Shown: in pieces, positions 51,619-60,099 of the stretch
Position numbering within the stretch: the first letter of the stretch is position 1
Layout: each line of letters begins with the position of its first letter
NCBI GenBank assembly: GCA_004554455.1
Contig: SFMG01000001.1
Span: 81,165-145,164 of the forward strand
Length of the DNA: 64,000 bases
Source of the DNA: Bacteroidales bacterium
GTDB taxonomy: Bacteria; Bacteroidota; Bacteroidia; Bacteroidales; UBA932
Direction of reading: 5' to 3'
Position numbers and translations under genes: made by a program
The notes under the pieces: generated by a model
Seen by the model: only the letters and a program-made list of their open reading frames with translations
What the model was told of the DNA's origin: nothing
Database searches by the model: none

Positions 51619-52854
51619 CTATTCGACAGTCATTACTACAGGTATTTCTTTGCTGCAACCATTCTGGTCAGTTATCTTCATCGTGAAGGTGTGTACTCCC
51701 GGATATGCGATGATGGCATCCTGAGCCGCACTCAGATCGAAATCGATGGAAGTCTGGCCGAGAAGTTCAGAACCGTGAGGGAAAGGAACTACGGTAAAGA
51801 TTATGGCGTTGGCCTCGGTAGGATTGATGAGGTCGAGGTTTGTCGCATCGGCAGCTGCAACCGCGTTCACGAAGGCATTGTTGGTGGAGGCGATGTTAAC
51901 GGTGAACTTCTTCACGCCGCCCGGCACGGTAGCCTTGAACTTGATGCTCATATCCCTGGTCTCGACAGGAACTATGAGTATATTGGTAAGATCGGTGATC
52001 TCGGCATCGCAGCCGGCTTCATAGTCCGGCACAAGGGTAATGCCGCCGTCGCCCTTAGGGGCATCCGGATCGTCACCTATCACGTCCTCGGCTGCGCTGA
52101 GGTCGTTATTGATAGGGGCGTCACTGATAAGGTCCTGGATTTCTATGTCGAAAGTCGCATTGCCCTGCTCGTTTTTCTTGAGCACGAAACGCACCTGACG
52201 CCACTGCTTTGCGGCTATTCCGGAGAAGACCTTGGTCTGCTTGACGCTCTTTCCGTCGATATTTCCGCTGAATACGACCTCCATGGTGCTGCCGCTGACT
52301 GCGAAATAGCCTGCGCTCTGATCGTAGCTCGCATCCGCATTGAGGGCATACTCGAGAGGATAGCCGGAAGTGACGGAAACCTTGGTGGAACCCGCACCGG
52401 TGACGGTGGCAAGGAATTCGTCGCTATATGCAACAGTTACCTTGCACTGAAGAAGGGTGCAGACAAGCTCGCCCACGGTGGTGGTCTGTCCGGCCTCGAT
52501 GGCAAAGGCCTTGCTGGTGCCGTAAACCGGCTGCTCGAAAGCGGCTACCGGAACGTTTTCGGCCGAGCGGGCCTCAAGGGTATATTCCCCGGCAGGAAGC
52601 GAAATCTTGTCGCCGGATGAAATAACCTCCGAATAGGTCTTGTGGAGAACCTCGTCTCCGCTGGCGTTCTTTACCGAAATGATATAGTTTCCGCCGGCAG
52701 CGACGGCCTTGGTCTCAACTTCCTCATCGACAGAAAGTCTGAGTTCCCCAAGGGAAAGGTAACCCTGGCCCTGATTGCACACAGGGACCTTCTGGCAGGA
52801 TGCTGCGAAGAATACTGCGGCGCAGGAGAGTATGATCGATATGTATTTTTTCAT
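51619..52854 (-). CDS. DUF4493 surface lipoprotein with C-terminal Ig-like region
   Basis: A 411-residue lipoprotein with signal ending FFAASC (Cys20). DUF4493 signs are GYLSLGELRLSVDEEVETKAV, ISLPAGEYTLEARSAENVPV, and YGTSKAFAIEAGQTTTVGELVC (about residues 30-250). An aspartate-rich linker (VIGDDPDAPKGDGG) leads to a C-terminal Ig-like domain ending TMKITDQNGCSKEIPVVMTVE. No PCMD. It starts 12 bases after the previous DUF4493 gene and ends 11 bases before the next. Confidence 0.8.
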   Translation of the reverse strand: MKKYISIILSCAAVFFAASCQKVPVCNQGQGYLSLGELRLSVDEEVETKAVAAGGNYIISVKNASGDEVLHKTYSEVISSGDKISLPAGEYTLEARSAENVPVAAFEQPVYGTSKAFAIEAGQTTTVGELVCTLLQCKVTVAYSDEFLATVTGAGSTKVSVTSGYPLEYALNADASYDQSAGYFAVSGSTMEVVFSGNIDGKSVKQTKVFSGIAAKQWRQVRFVLKKNEQGNATFDIEIQDLISDAPINNDLSAAEDVIGDDPDAPKGDGGITLVPDYEAGCDAEITDLTNILIVPVETRDMSIKFKATVPGGVKKFTVNIASTNNAFVNAVAAADATNLDLINPTEANAIIFTVVPFPHGSELLGQTSIDFDLSAAQDAIIAYPGVHTFTMKITDQNGCSKEIPVVMTVE

Positions 52855-52866
52855 TTTCAGGTCCTC

Positions 52867-53604
52867 CTAGTTGTTGAGTTCGATATCACCGAGGTCAACC
52901 GTCTCGGTGGTGTTGTTGAAGCTGATGCTGAGACTTGCCCCTCCTACATTGGTCAGGTCAAAGGTAAAGGTGTAGGCAGTAGCCTCGTTCAGATTCGTAT
53001 ATTCCTTTGAGAAGGAAAAGTCCTTCACCTCGCTTTTCATCGCGCCGGAAAGAGTAATCTTGTAACCGTCGATGAATGCTCCGCGGGTCTCGTCCTTGAC
53101 AAAGCTGACAACGTCCGCATTGTCGCGGCTGAACTTGAAGGAATAATCCTTGAAATAGTTCTTGAAGGCCTGGGTGCAGGCAATCTTCACAACGGTATTC
53201 CTGAGGGATACTGGCACCTTCACGGCTGTGGTCTGTCCGCCGGTGATGGCGAAACTCTGGGTCCCGCTGAAGTAAGGGCAGTCGAAGCCCTCGGTCTCAT
53301 TGGAGCCGTAACTTGCCGTCACGCCATAGTTTCCGGAAGGAAGGGCGGTAGTTGGATCCCACTCGGAGATCTTTCCGCTCCACACCGGCTCTGATGCGGA
53401 ATTCACAATTGAAATGGTGAAATCAGAGGCTGCGGGCAGGGATGTGTAATCAGACACATTGCTCCTGGTCATATCCGCAACCAGTTCGTCAGTCGTGAGT
53501 GACAGACTGACAAAACCGCTCTTCTCCGACGGTACCTGGTTCTTGGTACAGGCAACCGCAGCAAGAAGAAGCAAAGTACACGTTTTGATTTTCAAATTTC
53601 TCAT
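52867..53604 (-). CDS. DUF4493 surface lipoprotein, single domain
   Basis: A 245-residue lipoprotein with signal ending LLAAVAC (Cys19). The whole mature part is DUF4493-like: GFVSLSLTTDELVADMTRSN near residue 30, then ALPSGNYGVTASYGSNE, the YFSGTQSFAITGGQTTAVKV segment and the strand AYTFTFDLTNVGGASLSISF near the end. It may represent the basic unit from which the longer members of the operon were built. It starts 41 bases after the fimbrillin-like gene stop. Confidence 0.78.
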   Translation of the reverse strand: MRNLKIKTCTLLLLAAVACTKNQVPSEKSGFVSLSLTTDELVADMTRSNVSDYTSLPAASDFTISIVNSASEPVWSGKISEWDPTTALPSGNYGVTASYGSNETEGFDCPYFSGTQSFAITGGQTTAVKVPVSLRNTVVKIACTQAFKNYFKDYSFKFSRDNADVVSFVKDETRGAFIDGYKITLSGAMKSEVKDFSFSKEYTNLNEATAYTFTFDLTNVGGASLSISFNNTTETVDLGDIELNN

Positions 53605-53645
53605 GTCTTTGGTTTTGAATCTTATTGTTAGGTTAATAATCTATG

Positions 53646-55499
53646 TCAGTTCTTTATATATACCCTGATATTGTCGAGATAGAGATAATATACGGCGTTT
53701 GCAGCCACCACGCTGGTCGTCCTGCCCGTGTCGGCAAAGAAAACTATACGGGTCGTGGCGCCTACAGACGCAATCTCCTGGGTGCGGGAATGCATTGCAG
53801 ACACGTCTTCGCTGGCAAAGCGCTCCGAAGTGAAGACTATGCTGGCGTTGGAAGCGATATTGTCCGACTTGCAGCCGTCCAGCTTCGAACTTTCGGCATT
53901 GCTGTGCGTTCCTATACGGTAGCAGGCCATTGCGGTGGCGGAATCGTCGCGGTTATATCCGGCCGGAACATAGAAGGCCTCGTCATATTCCACAACCACG
54001 GTCACGGAAGCGTCCGGTTTGAGGTAGGACATCGCAGGGGTGTCCAGACGGCCGCACCAGCGCTCCACAACCCATGCGCCCGACTGGTAACGGCAGTTGA
54101 TGCGGATGCAGTCCCCCTCGAAGATAGCGAAGCGCGCCGCATTCCATCCGTTTCTCGGCAGATAGCCGTCGAGCAGATAGCCCGCAACGTTCCTGTCGGA
54201 ATTCGAGGACGCGGTGTAGTCGTCATCGTGGGCAGTCGGAACGGCCATGGAGAAGTCCTCCTCAAGCAGATAAGGCACCTCTCCCAGCTCTATCGAAGCC
54301 AGATTGTCATCCAAAGTCAGGCAGGACGCCTGCAAAGGGATATCCACCGAGGCGTGGGCAGTCTCGAAATTCAGCACGGCAGTACCATCGCCGATGGCTG
54401 CGACCACCTGGTCGTAAGCTGCCTTCCCCTCCGCTCCGAGCAATTCCTCCTCGAAGCTGAAATCTCCGTAGTAGCCGGCCGTATTGGCCCAAGTGTAGAG
54501 CCGGGTGCCGTTCTGGGATATGCTTATATTCCACAGGGCCTCGCCTATATGGTTGGCACCCACGTGGAAACTGAGCCTGTAATAGGCCTCCGTTGCGGCG
54601 GAAACCAGCTTCACCGGCGTCGAATGTCCGCCGACGAAACTTCTTCCCGAAAGGGAAAGCGGCTCCAGCACAGACTTGTAATGATGGGAATATATGGTCA
54701 GACGCATCGAATCGCTGCTTGCCGCCGCTTCAATGTGCGGGGCTATGGCAGCGCAGGCGAAAGTCGGAGACGGAAACTCAGACTCGGCGAGAGGCTCGGC
54801 CAGGCGCAGCCTTATTTCGTCGCTGCCGCCCGAAAGCGTCACTGCAGAGTCGGGGTCGCTGAAGTCGGCCGTCACGGTGCCGCTCACATTGAAAGGCATA
54901 TTTATGACTATCTCGCTGACAGGCTCGCCCAGGGTGTTGGTACCCGCAGGCAGCCAGAAACGCAGCTGATGAAGCACGTGCTTCATAGACATGGACATTC
55001 CGCTGTGGTCCTCTATTTCCGGGATGGCCTTCAGAGCGCCGTAACTCACGGGCTCGGCAATCATTATGTCGGCTCCTCCGGAAACCTTACCGTCCTGTAC
55101 GGAAGGCAGATTGAAATCCACGGAAGTCCCGTTCACCGCAATCGGCTCCGGATAGCATGCGAAATAAGTGTAGCTGTCCTCTGGCATTTCAGACGCAAGC
55201 ACCGAGCTGAAAAACGCCCGACTTCCGTCAAAACCATATATCCCGAAAGATTGTTTTGCCAGGATGTAGGAAGAAGAGGAGTTCCTGGCCCATACCGCGA
55301 TCCTGTCCCCCTCGGACCAGCTGGCCGACAGACCGTCGCCGTTCATTGTGCTGCGGGTGGAGCCATCGCCTCCTGCGTAAAAGCCCACCTCCACGGGTCC
55401 TTCCGGGCTCAGCGGGGAGTATTTTGAACAGGCAGTGAGCAGACACAGGGCTACGCCCATAGCTGTCACACAAAAGTTCATGGTCCTAAAACGTCTCAT
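53646..55499 (-). CDS. fimbrillin-like lipoprotein with C-terminal jelly-roll region
   Basis: A 617-residue lipoprotein with signal ending LLTAC (Cys24). The N-terminal part matches Mfa/fimbrillin-like proteins: VEVGFYAGGDGSTRSTMNGD, LSASWSEGDRIAVWA and later MKHVLHQLRFWL. In type V pili such proteins are lipidated, cut after an Arg and polymerised by donor strand. Arg49 in STRST is at the conserved TR position. The second half (about 330-617) has a different, beta-sandwich character and ends YYLYLDNIRVYIKN, like the PCMD ends in this operon. It is the first gene, under the strong promoter. An ATG at 55481 is an alternative start. Confidence 0.75.
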   Translation of the reverse strand: MRRFRTMNFCVTAMGVALCLLTACSKYSPLSPEGPVEVGFYAGGDGSTRSTMNGDGLSASWSEGDRIAVWARNSSSSYILAKQSFGIYGFDGSRAFFSSVLASEMPEDSYTYFACYPEPIAVNGTSVDFNLPSVQDGKVSGGADIMIAEPVSYGALKAIPEIEDHSGMSMSMKHVLHQLRFWLPAGTNTLGEPVSEIVINMPFNVSGTVTADFSDPDSAVTLSGGSDEIRLRLAEPLAESEFPSPTFACAAIAPHIEAAASSDSMRLTIYSHHYKSVLEPLSLSGRSFVGGHSTPVKLVSAATEAYYRLSFHVGANHIGEALWNISISQNGTRLYTWANTAGYYGDFSFEEELLGAEGKAAYDQVVAAIGDGTAVLNFETAHASVDIPLQASCLTLDDNLASIELGEVPYLLEEDFSMAVPTAHDDDYTASSNSDRNVAGYLLDGYLPRNGWNAARFAIFEGDCIRINCRYQSGAWVVERWCGRLDTPAMSYLKPDASVTVVVEYDEAFYVPAGYNRDDSATAMACYRIGTHSNAESSKLDGCKSDNIASNASIVFTSERFASEDVSAMHSRTQEIASVGATTRIVFFADTGRTTSVVAANAVYYLYLDNIRVYIKN

Positions 55500-55519
55500 T
55501 TTTGAGGTTAAAAATCACA

Positions 55520-55551
55520 CAAAGTTAAACTCTTTTTCCCAAATAAGCAAA
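55520..55551 (-). promoter_or_regulatory. consensus promoter of the seven-gene surface operon
   Basis: Minus-strand TTTG (55551-55548), exactly 20 bases, then TAACTTTG (55527-55520): a perfect Bacteroidota promoter, 20 bases upstream of the first start codon at 55499. No equivalent was found in the longest internal gap (53605-53645). Confidence 0.77.
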
Positions 55552-55588
55552 TCGGGCCGGGCGGCAGGGACTTACCCGAGTTTTTTTA

Positions 55589-55596
55589 TATCTTTG
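55589..55596 (+). promoter_or_regulatory. -7 box of parE promoter
   Basis: TATCTTTG, 21 bases before the parE ATG at 55618; no TTTG at 19-21 bases upstream. The in-frame ATG at 55435 lies before this box and inside the opposing gene, so the later start is preferred. Confidence 0.45.
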
Positions 55597-55617
55597 TACA
55601 CCTATATATATAAGTAT

Positions 55618-57564
55618 ATGAACGAAGAGGAAAAGAAGCTCGACACCAACTACGGAGACGATAAGATTATTACGCTGGAAGGCGTGGAGCACATACGCCG
55701 CAGACCGGGAATGTACATAGGCCGGCTGGGCAACGGCGACAACCAGGGAGACGGAATATATGTACTGCTCAAAGAGATCGTGGACAACTCCATCGACGAG
55801 TTTTCCATGAACTACGGCAAGACCATACAGATACAGGTGGACGAAAAGAGCGTCAGCGTCAGAGACTTCGGACGAGGCATTCCGCTCAATTCCGTAGTCA
55901 AGGCGGTAAGCGTGCTGAACACGGGAGGAAAGTATGACGACAGTTCCTTCAAGAAATCCATAGGCCTCAACGGCGTGGGTTCCAAGGCAGTGAATGCCCT
56001 CTCCTCCCATTTCTACGTCGAGTCTTTCCGCGACGGGATGTCCGCCTTTGCGGAGTTCGAGAGGGGCAGGCTCGTGAACGAGGGCAAGAGGGAGACGAAG
56101 GAGAAGAACGGCACCCTGGTGCGCTTCACCCCGGATGAGCTTATGTTCGTGGACTACCACTACAATCTGGAGTATGTGGAGACTATGGTCAAGAACTACT
56201 CCTATCTCAAGAAGGGACTGAGCCTCAACCTGAACGGTACGGTCTATAAGTCCGAGAACGGACTCCTGGACCTGGTGAACAATTCCCTGTCCGAGACTCC
56301 CCGCTACCAGCCCATCCACCTCATAGGAGAGGACATAGAGATAGTGCTCACCCACGGCGAGAGCCACGGCGAGAACATATCCTCCTTCGTGAACGGCCAG
56401 CACACCAGGGACGGAGGAACCCATCTGGCGGCACTGCGCGAGGCCGTGGCCAAAACCCTGCGGGAATTCTACAAGACGGTTTCCAAGAAGGATTTCGCTC
56501 CCGAAGACATAAGGGAGGGCATAATAGGAGCCATAAGCATACAGATACAGGAGCCGAATTTCGAAGGCCAGACCAAGACCAAGCTGGGCTCCAACTACCT
56601 CTGGGAGAAAGAGATCATACGCGAGGACGGCAGCAGGGACATAGACAAGGGCCCTACCATTCGCAGCTTCGTGAATGATTTCGTCAAGGTCAATCTCGAG
56701 AACTACCTTCACATCCACAAAGAAATAATCCCTGTGCTTCAGGAGAAGATCCAGTCCTCGGAATCGGAACGCAAGGAGATTTCCGCCATACAGAAAAAGA
56801 CCAGGGAGCGCAACAAGAAGACCAGCGTATATAACAAGAAACTCAGGGACTGCCGCTACCACTTCAACGACAAGATGCCAAAGGGCAAGGAAGAGGAGGC
56901 GGAAAAGACAAGCATCTTCATTACCGAGGGCGACTCCGCATCGGGAACCATCACCAAGGCCCGCAACTCGGAGGTGCAGGCCGTGTTCAGCCTCAGGGGC
57001 AAACCCATCAACTGCTTCAAGGAAAGCCGCAAGAAGGTGGCCGAGAACGAAGAGCTCAACCTGCTCATCTCCGCCCTCGGAGTGGAGGAGGACCTTGAGG
57101 ACCTCAGGTACAACAACATAGTCATCGCGACGGATGCCGATGACGACGGAATGCATATACGTATGCTCGTCGTTACCTTCTTCCTGAAATACTATCCGGA
57201 CCTTGTGCGCCGCGGCCACGTCCACATACTCCAGACCCCTCTGTTCCGCGTAATGAACAAAAGGACGGGGAAAGGCGGCAAGGAGATAATCTACTGCTAC
57301 TCCATCGACGAGAAGGAGAAGGCAGTGAAGAAGTTCAAGGACAACTGCGAGATCACCCGCTTCAAGGGCCTCGGAGAAATCAGCGACGACGAATTCGCGG
57401 AGTTCATCGGAGATGACATACGCCTGGACGAGGTGAAACTCAGCGACGAGGAATCCATATCCGAACTTATGGAATTCTATATGGGTGACAATACCATAGA
57501 CCGCCAGCTGTTCATTAAGACCAATCTGCGCAGCGAGCAGGAACTTGACGGCGTGGATTTCTAA
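55618..57564 (+). CDS. parE: DNA topoisomerase IV subunit B
   Basis: A 648-residue type IIA topoisomerase ATPase subunit that unlinks sister chromosomes with ParC. The GHKL ATP site has IYVLLKEIVDNSIDEFSMNYG, VRDFGRGIP and the lid SIGLNGVGSKAVNAL. The TOPRIM domain has ITEGDSASGTITKARNSE and IATDADDDGMHIRML. VEHIRRRPGMYIG and the Bacteroidota ParE ending (LRSEQELDGVDF) separate it from GyrB, which opens with VRKRPSMYIGD. No parC follows in this window; a PlsC-like gene is 19 bases downstream. Confidence 0.93.
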   Translation: MNEEEKKLDTNYGDDKIITLEGVEHIRRRPGMYIGRLGNGDNQGDGIYVLLKEIVDNSIDEFSMNYGKTIQIQVDEKSVSVRDFGRGIPLNSVVKAVSVLNTGGKYDDSSFKKSIGLNGVGSKAVNALSSHFYVESFRDGMSAFAEFERGRLVNEGKRETKEKNGTLVRFTPDELMFVDYHYNLEYVETMVKNYSYLKKGLSLNLNGTVYKSENGLLDLVNNSLSETPRYQPIHLIGEDIEIVLTHGESHGENISSFVNGQHTRDGGTHLAALREAVAKTLREFYKTVSKKDFAPEDIREGIIGAISIQIQEPNFEGQTKTKLGSNYLWEKEIIREDGSRDIDKGPTIRSFVNDFVKVNLENYLHIHKEIIPVLQEKIQSSESERKEISAIQKKTRERNKKTSVYNKKLRDCRYHFNDKMPKGKEEEAEKTSIFITEGDSASGTITKARNSEVQAVFSLRGKPINCFKESRKKVAENEELNLLISALGVEEDLEDLRYNNIVIATDADDDGMHIRMLVVTFFLKYYPDLVRRGHVHILQTPLFRVMNKRTGKGGKEIIYCYSIDEKEKAVKKFKDNCEITRFKGLGEISDDEFAEFIGDDIRLDEVKLSDEESISELMEFYMGDNTIDRQLFIKTNLRSEQELDGVDF

Positions 57565-57583
57565 GCTTTTAATTTGAAGTAAT

Positions 57584-58165
57584 ATGAATACAGAGACAGA
57601 AGTAAGACTCAGCGGCTGGAGAAAGTTCTGCAAGTGGCTGCTTACCAAGGTAATGGGATGGAAATATGTAGGCACCCCGCCTCCCGAGAGGAATGCCATT
57701 CTCATAGGCGTGCCCCACACCAGCGCATGGGACCTCCTAGTGTCATATCTCTATTACCAGGCCATAGGCGGAAACGCCAAGGTAATGATCAAGAAGGAGT
57801 CTTTCAAAGGCCCTATGGGATGGATACTGCGCAAGGTGGGAGGCATTCCGGTGGACAGAAGCAATTCCACGGCCTTCCTCCACAGCATCATTCACCAGAT
57901 GAATGAGAACGGAATGCACCTGGCGATGTGCCCCGAGGGGACCCGCAAGGCCTGCCACAGGTGGAAACCCGGCTATCACACCATTGCAAAACAGACCGGA
58001 GCCACCGTCTATCTGGGCTACTTCGACTGGAAGCACAAGGTAATCACCTGCGGCATCCCTTTCGAACTGACCGATGACGCCAGGGCAGACACGGACAGGA
58101 TGCAGGCCTATTACGCCGGGCTCGACATAGACGGACGCCATCCTGAAGGCTGGGCCACAAAATAA
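57584..58165 (+). CDS. 1-acyl-glycerol-3-phosphate acyltransferase family protein (PlsC-like)
   Basis: A 193-residue acyltransferase-like protein. The catalytic HxxxxD is H45-T-S-A-W-D50, followed by KESFKGPMGWILRKVGGIPVDR and the PEGTR motif (MCPEGTRKA, near residue 118). PlsC-type enzymes acylate lysophosphatidic acid or related lipids at the inner membrane. It is shorter than E. coli PlsC (about 245) and resembles the short acyltransferases common in Bacteroidota, so the exact substrate is open. It is probably cotranscribed with parE. Confidence 0.85.
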   Translation: MNTETEVRLSGWRKFCKWLLTKVMGWKYVGTPPPERNAILIGVPHTSAWDLLVSYLYYQAIGGNAKVMIKKESFKGPMGWILRKVGGIPVDRSNSTAFLHSIIHQMNENGMHLAMCPEGTRKACHRWKPGYHTIAKQTGATVYLGYFDWKHKVITCGIPFELTDDARADTDRMQAYYAGLDIDGRHPEGWATK

Positions 58166-58166
58166 C

Positions 58167-58197
58167 AAAAAGGGGGTCACCGCGGTGATCCCCTTTT
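58167..58197. terminator. bidirectional terminator between PlsC-like gene and rplI
   Basis: An inverted repeat AAAAGGGGGTCACCG / CGGTGATCCCCTTTT, 13 base pairs with a 4-base loop and one G-T wobble; A and T runs at both ends let it stop transcription from either side of these convergent genes. Confidence 0.85.
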
Positions 58198-58215
58198 CAT
58201 TTATGAATTGCTGAA

Positions 58216-58656
58216 TTACTCAGCTACAACCTCTACCTTGACGCTGCCCTTGATGTCTTTGTAGCACTTTACGGAAGCCTCGTAAGTTCCGAGTTCCTTG
58301 ACTGCGTCGAGAGCGATGTCCTTCTTGTCGATCTCGAGACCTGCTGCGGCGAGAGCCTCTGCAACCTGTGCGGTGGTAACGGAACCGTAGATCTTGCCGG
58401 ACTCGCTGACCTTAACAGCAATCTGTACAGGGGTCTCGGCGAGTTTTGCTGCAAGTGCCTCGGCATCAGCAACATACTTGGCCTCTTTGTGAGCCCTCTG
58501 GCGTATGTTCTCTGCAAGGATCTTCTTTGCTGAAGGAGTTGCGAGTATAGCATAACCCTGAGGAATGAGATAGTTGACAGCGTAACCTGTCTTCACGTTG
58601 ACGATCTCGTCAGCATAGCCGAGGTTGGCTACATCTTTCTTGAGAATTATTTCCAT
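58216..58656 (-). CDS. rplI: 50S ribosomal protein L9
   Basis: A 146-residue L9. The N-terminal rRNA-binding domain has MEIILKKDVANLGYADEIVNV and the KTGYAVNYLIPQGYAILAT signature; the C-terminal domain has SGKIYGSVTTAQVAEAL. Last gene of the rpsF-rpsR-rplI operon, 14 bases after rpsR. Confidence 0.98.
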   Translation of the reverse strand: MEIILKKDVANLGYADEIVNVKTGYAVNYLIPQGYAILATPSAKKILAENIRQRAHKEAKYVADAEALAAKLAETPVQIAVKVSESGKIYGSVTTAQVAEALAAAGLEIDKKDIALDAVKELGTYEASVKCYKDIKGSVKVEVVAE

Positions 58657-58670
58657 AATGCTGTCTCCTA

Positions 58671-58937
58671 TTATTTCAAAAGGTCTGTTACGTATGGGAG
58701 AAGTGCAAGGTGCCTTGCCCTCTTGACTGCCTGGGCAACCTTCCTCTGGAACTTGAGGGAAGTACCGGTGATGCGGCGAGGCAGGATCTTGCCCTGCTCG
58801 TTGAGGAACCTCTTGAGGAACTCAGCATCCTTGTAGTCAACATACTTGATACCTGCCTTCTTGAAACGGCAATATTTCTTCTTGCGAACCTCTACTGTAG
58901 GAGGGTTCAGATAACGGATTTCATTGTTCTGTGCCAT
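58671..58937 (-). CDS. rpsR: 30S ribosomal protein S18
   Basis: An 88-residue S18 with KKYCRFKKAGIKYVDYKD, FLNEQGKILPRRITGTS and KFQRKVAQAVKRARHLALLP, all typical. It lies 17 bases after rpsF in the conserved operon. In ribosome assembly it forms a dimer with S6. Confidence 0.98.
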   Translation of the reverse strand: MAQNNEIRYLNPPTVEVRKKKYCRFKKAGIKYVDYKDAEFLKRFLNEQGKILPRRITGTSLKFQRKVAQAVKRARHLALLPYVTDLLK

Positions 58938-58954
58938 AGTCTTGTCCTCCTTGA

Positions 58955-59293
58955 TTATTCAGCTTTCTTGTTTGCCCTTCTCTTCTCTGCGTAAGCGACA
59001 GCGTGCTTGTCCATAGCAAAGGTGAGGAAGCGGATGATGCGCTCGTCACGACGATACTGGGTTTCGAGCTTGGCGATGAACTGAGGTTCAGCCTTGAACT
59101 CGATGAGATAATAAAAACCGGTGGTCTTCTTCTGGATAGGATAAGCCAGCTGCTTGAGACCCCAGTCCTCCTGGTACACAATCTCGCCACCGTTATTGGT
59201 GATGAGCTCGGTGTACGCGGCAACCGCTTCCTTCATCTGGCTGTCAGACAAAACGGGAGTTGCAATGAAAACGGTTTCGTACTGTTTGATCAT
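58955..59293 (-). CDS. rpsF: 30S ribosomal protein S6
   Basis: A 112-residue S6 opening YETVFIATPVLSDSQMKEAV and with VYQEDWGLKQLAYPIQKKT and FYYLIEFKA. First gene of the rpsF-rpsR-rplI operon, under a perfect promoter. No S6:S18-binding leader could be recognised in the roughly 50-base 5' leader by eye. Confidence 0.98.
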   Translation of the reverse strand: MIKQYETVFIATPVLSDSQMKEAVAAYTELITNNGGEIVYQEDWGLKQLAYPIQKKTTGFYYLIEFKAEPQFIAKLETQYRRDERIIRFLTFAMDKHAVAYAEKRRANKKAE

Positions 59294-59351
59294 TTGTTTA
59301 TAAATTAATTGTTTAAGTTACTTCCGTGACCCAAGGCCACAAAATGGACCG

Positions 59352-59383
59352 CAAAGGTAGCGATTCTTTCCGAAATAAACAAA
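59352..59383 (-). promoter_or_regulatory. rpsF operon promoter
   Basis: Minus-strand TTTG (59383-59380), exactly 20 bases, then TACCTTTG (59359-59352). A perfect match to the Bacteroidota consensus, 58 bases before rpsF. Confidence 0.78.
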
Positions 59384-59398
59384 GAAAGTCTATCTTTG
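59367..59398 (+). promoter_or_regulatory. promoter of HAD phosphatase gene, interlocked with the rpsF promoter
   Basis: TTTC (59367-59370), 20 bases, then TATCTTTG (59391-59398), 35 bases before the HAD start. The -33 mismatch is one base. It overlaps the rpsF promoter on the other strand. Confidence 0.62.
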
Positions 59399-59433
59399 CG
59401 GCCGAAAAAAAAGAAAGGACAATTCGTAAAGAA

Positions 59434-60099
59434 ATGAAAAATCTCATCATATTCGACCTGGACGGCACCCTGCTCAATACCATCGACGACCTGGGATGTG
59501 CCGTGAACCACGCCCTGGCGCTCAGGGACCTGCCTCAGCACGGGATGGAGGAATACAGGACAATGGTCGGCAACGGAGTTAGGAAACTGATTGAACGCGC
59601 CCTCCCGCAGGACGCCCAGGACCTTGTGGAAGATTGTCTGAAAGACTTTCTCGCATATTACACAGAAAACATAGACGTACATACGAAACCATATCCAGGG
59701 ATGGACGCCCTCATAGGGAAACTGGACGGGGAAGGCTGCCTCCTGGCAGTGGCTTCCAACAAATTCCAGGAGGGTACGGCGAAACTCGTGGAAAGATTTT
59801 TCCCGGGCATAGATTTCGTGGCCGTCTTCGGAAACAGGCCGGGCTATCCGCTGAAACCGGACCCGGAGCTTATCAGGGAGATAGAAGACCTGGCAGGCAG
59901 GCGTTGCGGCGAAGCCCTCAACACGATAATGGTGGGCGACTCCGACACGGATATGAAAACGGCCGCCAACGCCGGGATAGCATCAGTGGCCGTATGCTGG
60001 GGCTTCCGCAGCCGGGCGGAACTCGAACAGGCCGGAGCCGTCCGTTTCGCCGAAACCGCAGAGGAACTCTACTCAAAGATACAGGAAGTCAAAGCATAA
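59434..60099 (+). CDS. HAD-family hydrolase (phosphoglycolate phosphatase-like)
   Basis: A 221-residue HAD phosphatase. Motif I is FDLDGTLLNT with the nucleophile and acid Asp; motif III lysine is in YPLKPDPELI; motif IV is MVGDSDTDMKTAANAGI. The cap region (DDLGCAVNHALALRDLP) is of the Gph/PhoE type, so phosphoglycolate phosphatase is a plausible activity but not proven. The start at 59434 follows the -7 box. The end overlaps the DJ-1 gene convergently by 11 bases. Confidence 0.88.
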   Translation: MKNLIIFDLDGTLLNTIDDLGCAVNHALALRDLPQHGMEEYRTMVGNGVRKLIERALPQDAQDLVEDCLKDFLAYYTENIDVHTKPYPGMDALIGKLDGEGCLLAVASNKFQEGTAKLVERFFPGIDFVAVFGNRPGYPLKPDPELIREIEDLAGRRCGEALNTIMVGDSDTDMKTAANAGIASVAVCWGFRSRAELEQAGAVRFAETAEELYSKIQEVKA

